Assembly: GCA_946480655.1 (NCBI GenBank)
Contig: CAMLKN010000043.1
Location: 1 to 13,343, forward strand
Direction: 5' to 3'
Length of the DNA stretch: 13,343 nucleotides
Source of the DNA: an uncultured Devosia sp.
Lineage (GTDB): Bacteria > Pseudomonadota > Alphaproteobacteria > Rhizobiales > Devosiaceae
The translations under genes and the position numbers were made by a program. The notes beneath the pieces were generated by a model. The model saw nothing but the letters and a program-made list of their open reading frames with translations. It did not search any database and had not been told where the DNA came from. Positions 1 through 4,791 of this stretch are shown here, in pieces (position 1 is the first letter of the stretch; the number at the start of each line of letters is the position of its first letter).

Positions 1-544
1 GAATGTCGCCCGAGAGGCTGCGCTGGATATTGTCGTAGCAGTGATAGACGCAGTAGCGGGCACCCGGCTTGACCCCCGCCTGGTCGAGCACCGGTCCCAG
101 CGGCGTGCCCGTCCATTTGGCGATACAGCTCCAGCCCTCGACACAGTCGTGCCGGGTGATCTGCGTCCGCGCCGGCATATTGCGCAACTCGGCCAGCGAG
201 AAGCTTACTTCCCGCTCCACCATGCCCTTGATCGTCAATTTGTAGGGTTCGAAATTCATGCCCTTGAGAAACAGGTATTCGGGCGTGGTTGGCTCGGTCG
301 ACCCATTGGGCTTCATGCCCTGGCGAATTTCGCTTTCCGCATATTCGCGCGCCAGCACCTGATCCCCGATCAGGGCGCGCTGCGCCTGGTAGGTCAGCAC
401 ATTGGCCTGCTCCAGCGCCTGACGCACCGGATTGTCGCGCTGGCCCAGAAAATCGAACTGGTTGCAGCCCGCCAGGGTCAGTGAAGACCCCAGCGCTGCC
501 GACCCGATGAGAAACTTGCGGCGATTGACGATCAGGCGGGTCAT
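1..544 (-). CDS. Molybdopterin-dependent oxidoreductase, sulfite oxidase/YedY (MsrP)-like, Tat lipoprotein (partial, C-terminus off the left edge)
   Basis: The first 181 residues are visible. The N-terminus has a twin-arginine motif (NRRKFLIG, residues 7-14) and then a lipobox, LAGC, with the lipidated cysteine at C27. This suggests folded, cofactor-loaded export by Tat followed by anchoring to the envelope. Around residues 96-118 is the strand pattern typical of the oxidoreductase molybdopterin-binding domain (LTIKGMVEREVSFSLAEL). It is followed by RHDCVEGW, in which C134 corresponds to the cysteine that ligates molybdenum in this superfamily. The ATG overlaps the TGA of the cytochrome b gene (ATGA), so the two are translationally coupled. 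The likely role is an envelope reductase or oxidase fed by the cytochrome. The linked SigF/NrsF genes and family knowledge suggest a protein-methionine-sulfoxide reductase or related stress function, but the substrate is not shown. It differs clearly from E. coli MsrP around the Mo site. Family confidence is high and function confidence low. Confidence 0.88.
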   Translation of the reverse strand, partial: MTRLIVNRRKFLIGSAALGSSLTLAGCNQFDFLGQRDNPVRQALEQANVLTYQAQRALIGDQVLAREYAESEIRQGMKPNGSTEPTTPEYLFLKGMNFEPYKLTIKGMVEREVSFSLAELRNMPARTQITRHDCVEGWSCIAKWTGTPLGPVLDQAGVKPGARYCVYHCYDNIQRSLSGDI

Positions 545-1389
545 GCCTTGTCTCCCTGCTCGACCGGCGTACCCGGGCTGGTGCGGTACCAGCCGGTAAT
601 CATCGATCTGAGTTCATTGAGCGGCCCCGCCAGGAGCACCATGATGATGTGGACGACGAAGAACAGCACCAGCAGCACCATGACGATGAAATGAATGGTC
701 CGCGCCGTCTGCCGGCCGCCGAATATGTCCAGTAGCCATGGCCAGGCGGCATCCATGCCCGGGCTCATGGTCAGCCCCGTCAGGATGATCAGCGGGAAGA
801 GAACGAAGAAAACGGTGAAATAGCTCAGCTTCTGCAGCGGCGTATAGCGCCGTCCGTGATGGAGGCGCAGCCTTGCATGATCGAGCGCGTCTCTCGGCAG
901 GCCGGCGAGATCCGCCCCCTTCGGCAGGATGTCGCGCCGCAAATGCCCATTGATGAAGCTGGCCAGGAACCAGACGAACAATGCTGCGACGAATATCCAG
1001 CCGAAGAAGAAGTGGACCACCCGCCCGGTGGCCAGGTCACGGAAAGAAGGGATCGTCACCGCGCCTGGAAAGCCGACAAAGGTCGGGTTGGCCGCCGGGC
1101 CACTCATGCCGAGGACTCCAGTCGTATCGAACTCGCGCCCGAAAATCGTCGTGCGTCCCCGCGGCCCCTCGGGCGTATTCACGGCACCGATCCTGAGAAT
1201 GGCGTTGTCGAACTCGAAGCCGGATTGCTGGCCGATATAGAGATTGGGATGGGCGTTGAAGATCTGCAGGCCCGAAAGCAGCAGGAAGAACAGGCAGATT
1301 GCCCAGACCCAGTGGGTCAGCCGGGTCCAGATCGATTGGCGATAGACGAGCGGTCCGCGCGTTGGCGGCAATTCCTGCTTCTGCATCAT
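541..1389 (-). CDS. Membrane b-type cytochrome (cytochrome b561 / hydrogenase-type cytochrome b family)
   Basis: This is a 282-residue integral membrane protein with about four hydrophobic segments (near residues 27-45, 122-147, 187-208 and 230-255). Candidate heme-ligand histidines lie in or next to them: H26 (TRLTHW), H126 (GRVVHFFFGW), H233 (RTIHF) and H247. The TRLTHW start and the four-helix layout resemble the b subunits of NiFe hydrogenases and formate dehydrogenases and the b561 proteins, not the ferric-reductase-like MsrQ/YedZ. The first ATG (1389) has GGAGG five bases upstream, and a second ATG follows immediately. The stop overlaps the start of the molybdoenzyme gene, so the cytochrome most likely passes quinol electrons to that periplasm-facing enzyme. 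A sigma-F-type promoter sits about 75-80 bp upstream. A loop of about 75 residues between the first and second helices (around 46-121) may contact the partner. The electron partner is inferred from gene order only. Confidence 0.87.
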   Translation of the reverse strand: MMQKQELPPTRGPLVYRQSIWTRLTHWVWAICLFFLLLSGLQIFNAHPNLYIGQQSGFEFDNAILRIGAVNTPEGPRGRTTIFGREFDTTGVLGMSGPAANPTFVGFPGAVTIPSFRDLATGRVVHFFFGWIFVAALFVWFLASFINGHLRRDILPKGADLAGLPRDALDHARLRLHHGRRYTPLQKLSYFTVFFVLFPLIILTGLTMSPGMDAAWPWLLDIFGGRQTARTIHFIVMVLLVLFFVVHIIMVLLAGPLNELRSMITGWYRTSPGTPVEQGDKA

Positions 1390-1470
1390 CTGATCCTCCC
1401 CCGCTGGTTCCCCAATAGCTACGCTAGCGCGTCGGGGATGTGCCGGTCATCACTGAAATGTCATGATATA

Positions 1471-1497
1471 TTCGGGCCCAAGGGGCCTCTGGTTACA
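1471..1497 (-). promoter_or_regulatory. SigF-type ECF promoter for the cytochrome b-molybdoenzyme operon
   Basis: Read on the minus strand, TGTAACC (1497-1491), exactly 16 bases, then CGAA (1474-1471). This matches the Caulobacter sigma-F promoter form as recalled from the literature (GTAACC-N16-CGAA). The transcript would start near 1464, giving a leader of about 75 nt before the ATG at 1389. The spacer contains a small palindrome, GGCCC-AAG-GGGCC (1475-1487), of unknown meaning. The identical motif with the same spacing occurs on the opposite strand in the same intergenic region. Confidence 0.85.
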
Positions 1498-1510
1498 GGG
1501 CGGTCGCTTG

Positions 1511-1537
1511 TGTAACCTTGTGGCGTGACGCAGCGAA
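1511..1537 (+). promoter_or_regulatory. SigF-type ECF promoter for the sigma factor-nrsF operon (autoregulation)
   Basis: TGTAACC (1511-1517), exactly 16 bases, then CGAA (1534-1537). It has the same two elements and spacing as the divergent promoter at 1471-1497, and the two -35 boxes are 13 bp apart. A start 6-8 bases after CGAA would fall at about 1543-1545, only 2-4 bases before the ATG at 1547, so the message would be nearly leaderless. This placement indicates that the sigma factor activates its own operon together with the divergent redox genes. Confidence 0.85.
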
Positions 1538-1546
1538 TGGAATGCA

Positions 1547-2101
1547 ATGGTGAAGTCTGACGTGACCGAGGAGCGCCTGCGCAGCCTGATGCTGGCCTCG
1601 CTCGACGGCGACAGCGCGGCCTATCGCAAGCTGTTGTCCGAACTCGGCCGGCACCTTCGCCCCTATTTCACACGGCGCCTCAGCGCCGCGCACGCTTCGC
1701 ATGCGGAGGACCTCGTGCAGGAAACCCTGCTGGCCGTGCATTCACGGCGCATGACCTACGACCGCGACCGGCCCTTTACTGCCTGGCTACATGCCATTGC
1801 GCACCACAAATTCGTCGATCACGTCCGTCGCCACGCCATCCGTCCGACCGTACCGCTGGAAGACGATGCACCTGTCTTTGCTAGTGATGATAGCGCCAAC
1901 GCCGCCGACCGGCGCGACGTTGACGCCGTGCTCTCTATCGTACCCGACCGCACAGCCGACCTCATCCGCCAGACCAAGCTCGAAGGGGCCAGCGTGGCCG
2001 AAGCGGCGGCCCGCCACGGCATGACCGAGACGGCCGCCAAGGTCTCGATCCATCGCGGCCTCAAGACTTTGATGGCGCGGTTTGCCGGAGGCGAGAAATG
2101 A
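1547..2101 (+). CDS. sigF: ECF RNA polymerase sigma factor, SigF type (DUF1109-linked, ECF16-like)
   Basis: This 184-residue protein has the two-domain ECF layout. Region 2 spans about residues 23-97, with the core-binding DLVQETLLAVH (55-65) and the -10-recognising stretch RPFTAWLHAIAHHKFVDHVRR (75-95). Region 4 spans about residues 128-180, with the helix-turn-helix VAEAAARHGMTETAAKVSIHRGL (-35 recognition). A DDA/DD-rich linker joins them. The ATG lies 10 bases past a CGAA -10 element, so initiation may be leaderless; only a weak GGA precedes it. The stop overlaps the nrsF start (ATGA), which keeps sigma and anti-sigma factor in step. In Caulobacter the SigF-NrsF pair responds to chromate and cadmium, and in Azospira a SigF-NrsF pair responds to hypochlorite and controls a yedY gene. 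The same kind of target lies divergently here. The inducing signal in this organism is not shown by the sequence. Confidence 0.92.
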   Translation: MVKSDVTEERLRSLMLASLDGDSAAYRKLLSELGRHLRPYFTRRLSAAHASHAEDLVQETLLAVHSRRMTYDRDRPFTAWLHAIAHHKFVDHVRRHAIRPTVPLEDDAPVFASDDSANAADRRDVDAVLSIVPDRTADLIRQTKLEGASVAEAAARHGMTETAAKVSIHRGLKTLMARFAGGEK

Positions 2102-2736
2102 CCGACGATCTCATTGCCCGCCTCAGCGCAGATCTACAACCCGTGGCGCCGCGCGCACTCGAACGGCGGCTGGGCCTTGCCCTGCTGCTTGGCCTTGCCG
2201 GCACGATCCTGATCGGCCCCCTTGTTCTCGACCTCATCATTGGCCGCCCCTTCGGCGGCGCCTGGGGCGATCCCATGTTCTGGGGAAAACTGGCCTATAC
2301 GATCGGACTTGGTGCGCTGGGCCTTGTCGCTGTGCCGGCACTTTCACGCCCGGATCGCCGCCTGATCTGGCCGCTCCTGGCAGCAGTGGGTCTGTTCCTG
2401 GTCGCACTTGTCACGGGCAGCGCGATGTGGATGCGGGCCGACTGGGCCATGCCCATGTTGATGGGCGGCACCGCTCTCGTTTGCCCCTGGCTGATCATCC
2501 TCACGGCCGCCCCGCTGCTGGCCGCCTTGCTCGGTGCCATGCGCCGCTTCGCACCCGCCTCCCCAACGCTCGCGGGGCTCGCGGCAGGGCTCCTGGCCGG
2601 CGGCTTCGGGGCCGCCGCGTATGCCTTCTATTGCGGGGAAACCAGCATGATGTTCATGGCCGTCTGGTATTCCCTGGGCATCGCCCTGACAGCGCTGTTG
2701 GGCGCGATCGTCGGACGCTTCACGCTGCGCTGGTAG
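2098..2736 (+). CDS. nrsF: NrsF-type (DUF1109) membrane anti-sigma factor
   Basis: This 212-residue protein has a short cytoplasmic N-terminus (MTDDLIARLSADLQPVAPRA) that would hold the sigma factor. It is followed by about six transmembrane helices (near 26-47, 65-81, 88-107, 119-146, 159-178 and 187-206), the DUF1109/NrsF layout. There are only two cysteines, C129 (ALVCPW) and C179 (FYCGE). They are 50 residues apart, the same spacing as the Cys131/Cys181 pair recalled as essential for metal sensing in Caulobacter NrsF. It is known in this family that NrsF keeps sigma-F inactive until the signal arrives. The start codon overlaps the sigma gene stop by 4 bases. The gene ends 6 bp from the convergent ThuA-like gene, and no hairpin terminator is visible between them. 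Confidence 0.9.
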   Translation: MTDDLIARLSADLQPVAPRALERRLGLALLLGLAGTILIGPLVLDLIIGRPFGGAWGDPMFWGKLAYTIGLGALGLVAVPALSRPDRRLIWPLLAAVGLFLVALVTGSAMWMRADWAMPMLMGGTALVCPWLIILTAAPLLAALLGAMRRFAPASPTLAGLAAGLLAGGFGAAAYAFYCGETSMMFMAVWYSLGIALTALLGAIVGRFTLRW

Positions 2737-2742
2737 GCGGGA

Positions 2743-3393
2743 TTATTCGTCCCGCGCCGCCCAGTTGAGGCCTCGGCGCATGATCGTAGCCATGTTGGAA
2801 TCCTCGAATTCCTTGGCCCGATGGCCCAGCGTCATATGGAAGACGCGGCCCTTGCCATGATGGCGCTTCCACACGACCGGCATGACCACACCGTCGATCC
2901 AATAGGCATGCTCCCCGGTGAAGGTCGTGGTCGCGAGCACCTCGTTGGAGGGGTCGACATGCATGTAGTACTGCTCGGACGTGTAGGGGAAGCTCGGCTT
3001 GATCCCAGCCATGATCGGATCGTCCGGCTTGGCCACGTCCACCGTGTAGTCGATGATATTGCCCGGGTGGGCCACCCATTGGCCGCCCACCATGAACTGA
3101 TAGTCCACCGAGTCGCGGAAGGCATCGCTCATGCCACCATGATGACCGGCCAGGCCCACCCCGTTCTCGACCGCCTTGGTGAGGTTCTCCACCTCCTCCT
3201 TGGCAATCTTGCTCATGGTGAAGATCGGCACGATCAGCGACAGGTCGGCAATAGAAGGGTCCGCGAAGGCGCTGGTCTCGGTAGCGGTACGGACGGAAAA
3301 GCCGTCCTCGTGCAGCCACCGGCGATAGATGGTGGCGCATTCTTCCGGGTCGTGACCTTCCCAGCCGCCATAGACAATCAAAGCACTGCGCAT
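2743..3393 (-). CDS. Stand-alone ThuA-like domain protein (class I glutamine amidotransferase-like fold)
   Basis: This is a 216-residue cytoplasmic protein with no signal peptide. It shows ThuA-family landmarks: an N-terminal strand plus VYGGWEGHDP (7-16), GVGLAGHHGGMSDAF (78-92), GGQWVAHPG (103-111), PYTSEQYYMHVDP (136-148), and the diagnostic C-terminal MPVVWKRHHGKGRVFHMTLGH (171-191). ThuA domains usually act on sugars or their keto derivatives beside Gfo/Idh oxidoreductases, but no dehydrogenase or transporter adjoins this copy. The ATG at 3393 is preferred, with GGGGT 9 bases upstream; an in-frame TTG 21 bases further upstream is less likely. It is a distant paralogue of ThuA at 8686-9474, shorter and with a different N-terminus. 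It converges on nrsF with a 6-bp gap. The substrate is unknown. Confidence 0.85.
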   Translation of the reverse strand: MRSALIVYGGWEGHDPEECATIYRRWLHEDGFSVRTATETSAFADPSIADLSLIVPIFTMSKIAKEEVENLTKAVENGVGLAGHHGGMSDAFRDSVDYQFMVGGQWVAHPGNIIDYTVDVAKPDDPIMAGIKPSFPYTSEQYYMHVDPSNEVLATTTFTGEHAYWIDGVVMPVVWKRHHGKGRVFHMTLGHRAKEFEDSNMATIMRRGLNWAARDE

Positions 3394-3456
3394 GAGCGTT
3401 ACCCCGCAAATCAAACGGCGCGGAGAATACCCTAGTGAGCCGGTATTGAAAGCCCG

Positions 3457-4092
3457 TCAGTTGGGATTGCGGTGCTCCAGGCGGTTCACAAAGTGCAATC
3501 GCCGCTCGAAGACCCAGCTCAGGGGCGGCGGATAAAGCCCAAGCCTTTCCGACCGTTGCGCCTCTTCGACGCCGGCCACTCCAAAGGCCGCGCGCCACTG
3601 GGCGCTGTCGAGATAGTTGTATGGAAGCCGCACATCGTGACCACGATTGCCGACCCAGTCCATCAGACGCAACACCGGCTCAGCCAGCCAGCCTTCGCGC
3701 AGGTGATCCTTGACGATGACGCTCCGCGCCGCCACCCGCGCAGCTTCCTTGAGGACGGCAGCCGGATCGTCAGTGTGGTGCAACACATCCACGATGGTCA
3801 CGTGGTCAAAGCTCGCTTCGGCAAAAGGCAGGGTCACGCCATCATACGGCGTCACCGGGATATGGGTGACCGGGCGCACGAACACGTCGACGCCCTCGAC
3901 AGTCAGTTCCGGCCTCCGGCGCATCAGCGCCACAGCCACCTGACCATCCCCACAGCCCAGGTCGAGGACCTTGGCCGGACCCGCAGGAATGGCGGATGCC
4001 AGCGCATCGGCCAGGGCTTCGACGCGTCGTCCGAAGATCACGGCTCCGTGGACGGCATTGAGGATCTGCTTGCCTGCCCATCCCTTGCTCAC
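3457..4092 (-). CDS. Class I SAM-dependent methyltransferase (Methyltransf_11 type)
   Basis: This is a 211-residue soluble protein. The SAM-binding motif I is VLDLGCGDGQ (42-51), preceded by an amphipathic N-terminal helix. An acidic residue ends strand 2 (VEGVDV, 65-70), FAEASFDHVTIVDVLHH (90-106) carries motifs II/III, and VLKEAARVAARSVIVKDH (113-130) is the motif IV region. The C-terminal part (LPYNYLDSAQWRAAFGVAGV) is typical of small-molecule or lipid methyltransferases. It starts at GTG overlapping the TGA of the upstream GtrA-like gene (GTGA), so the two are translationally coupled. Pairing with a GtrA-like membrane protein suggests action on a polyprenyl-linked or lipid/glycan substrate, but the sequence does not identify it. 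Confidence 0.85.
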   Translation of the reverse strand: MSKGWAGKQILNAVHGAVIFGRRVEALADALASAIPAGPAKVLDLGCGDGQVAVALMRRRPELTVEGVDVFVRPVTHIPVTPYDGVTLPFAEASFDHVTIVDVLHHTDDPAAVLKEAARVAARSVIVKDHLREGWLAEPVLRLMDWVGNRGHDVRLPYNYLDSAQWRAAFGVAGVEEAQRSERLGLYPPPLSWVFERRLHFVNRLEHRNPN

Positions 4093-4586
4093 GCTGGCAC
4101 GCTTTCAAAGCGCCGGGCCGCGGCAAAGGCCCAGCCCTTGAGCACGAGATAGTTGACGCCGGAGGTCAAGGCGATGACCAGGATGGCGGCCGGCAGGCTC
4201 GGTAGACCCATCGTGCCGTGAAAGACGTAGCCGAACAGAGTCGCCAGCAGCAGCGCCATGCCCTGCACCGCGGCGTAACGTGGCAGTGCTTGCAGGTGGC
4301 CCACATCCGACGCAAACGTGAAGCGCCGATGCAGCAAGTAGACCGGCACAATATAGGCCGCATAGCAGGCCGCATTGATGATCCAGGCCTCGACCATGGG
4401 CAAGAGTCCCACGAGCGCGCTGCTGAGCACCACGAAACTGGCCGCCGCGCCGCCGCCGATCAGGAGGAAGGAGGTGATCCCCCCGCCGGCCGGCCGGGGA
4501 GACCGGAGCGGCGGCTCGCGCATCAGGCTTTCGAGGGCAACATTCATCGACTGGAACCGGGTGTCGTGGACAGAGACCACCATCAT
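4089..4586 (-). CDS. GtrA-like family membrane protein
   Basis: This 165-residue protein (from the ATG at 4586) has four hydrophobic segments (near 38-58, 64-84, 104-122 and 132-150). The two family signatures sit at the ends of helix 2 and helix 4: LLHRRFTF (84-91) and NYLVLKGWAF (145-154), corresponding to the NRxWTF-type motifs of PF04138. GtrA-like proteins are thought to help move polyprenyl-phosphate-linked sugars across the membrane. Start choice is uncertain. A GTG at 4676 would give 195 residues, but the extra 30 codons use many T-ending codons unlike the rest, and they cover an upstream palindrome. An ATG at 4547 is also possible. No strong Shine-Dalgarno site precedes any candidate. 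The stop overlaps the methyltransferase start. Confidence 0.8.
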   Translation of the reverse strand: MMVVSVHDTRFQSMNVALESLMREPPLRSPRPAGGGITSFLLIGGGAAASFVVLSSALVGLLPMVEAWIINAACYAAYIVPVYLLHRRFTFASDVGHLQALPRYAAVQGMALLLATLFGYVFHGTMGLPSLPAAILVIALTSGVNYLVLKGWAFAAARRFESVPA

Positions 4587-4640
4587 TACGCGCCAACCCT
4601 TGCGGCCACGTTTACAAGCAAGAACCTGCCCAAGGCGACG

Positions 4641-4657
4641 TTGCCGAAGCTCGGCAA
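4641..4657. repeat. Perfect short palindrome upstream of the GtrA-like gene
   Basis: TTGCCGA-AGC-TCGGCAA has seven-base arms around a three-base centre. It lies in the divergent spacer between the GtrA-methyltransferase pair and the 5'-nucleotidase gene, 55 bp upstream of the preferred GtrA start. No T-run follows on either strand, so an operator is more plausible than a terminator. The binding protein is unknown. Confidence 0.4.
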
Positions 4658-4684
4658 AATTGACCAAAAGGTCCACTTTTCACT

Positions 4685-4714
4685 GTCACATTTCCCTGCT
4701 TAACTGTTTGTGAC
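4685..4714. promoter_or_regulatory. Possible operator: GTCACA-N18-TGTGAC inverted repeat
   Basis: GTCACA (4685-4690) and TGTGAC (4709-4714) are exact inverted copies 18 bp apart in the GtrA/5'-nucleotidase divergent spacer, about 80-105 bp before the nucleotidase ATG. The layout suits a dimeric regulator, but six-base arms this far apart can occur by chance. No convincing -35/-10 pair or full Pho box was found nearby. Confidence 0.25.
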
Positions 4715-4791
4715 GATGTCGACTGGCCACAGGACGCGTGTGCTGGTGATTGCATTCCGTCGAACGCAAAAAGCAAAAGGGACAATCAGGG

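Noticed and set aside
41..484. Plus-strand 147-codon open frame
   Set aside because: It lies antisense to the molybdoenzyme gene, which has a Tat motif, lipobox and Mo-ligand motif. The plus frame shows no family motif and is a by-product of high GC.
856..1515. Plus-strand 219-codon open frame
   Set aside because: It is antisense to the cytochrome b gene, rich in charged residues with no domain pattern, and would run through both SigF-type promoters.
2720..3598. Minus-strand 292-codon open frame
   Set aside because: It overlaps the ThuA-like gene and the methyltransferase end in another frame; Gly/Arg/Ser-rich composition and no motif mark it as a shadow.
4587..4676. N-terminal extension of the GtrA-like gene from GTG 4676
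   Set aside because: The extra codons favour T-ended triplets unlike the rest of the gene, the stretch lacks GtrA features, and it contains a palindrome typical of regulatory DNA.
4683..4710. Possible Pho box before the 5'-nucleotidase (CTGTCAC... CTGTTTG)
   Set aside because: The middle 7-bp repeat does not match and the spacing is off by one, so the resemblance is not enough to call PhoB control.
4750..4791. Upstream TTG start for the 5'-nucleotidase
   Set aside because: It would add 14 residues before a textbook signal peptide; ATG 4792 has AAGGGA at proper distance.
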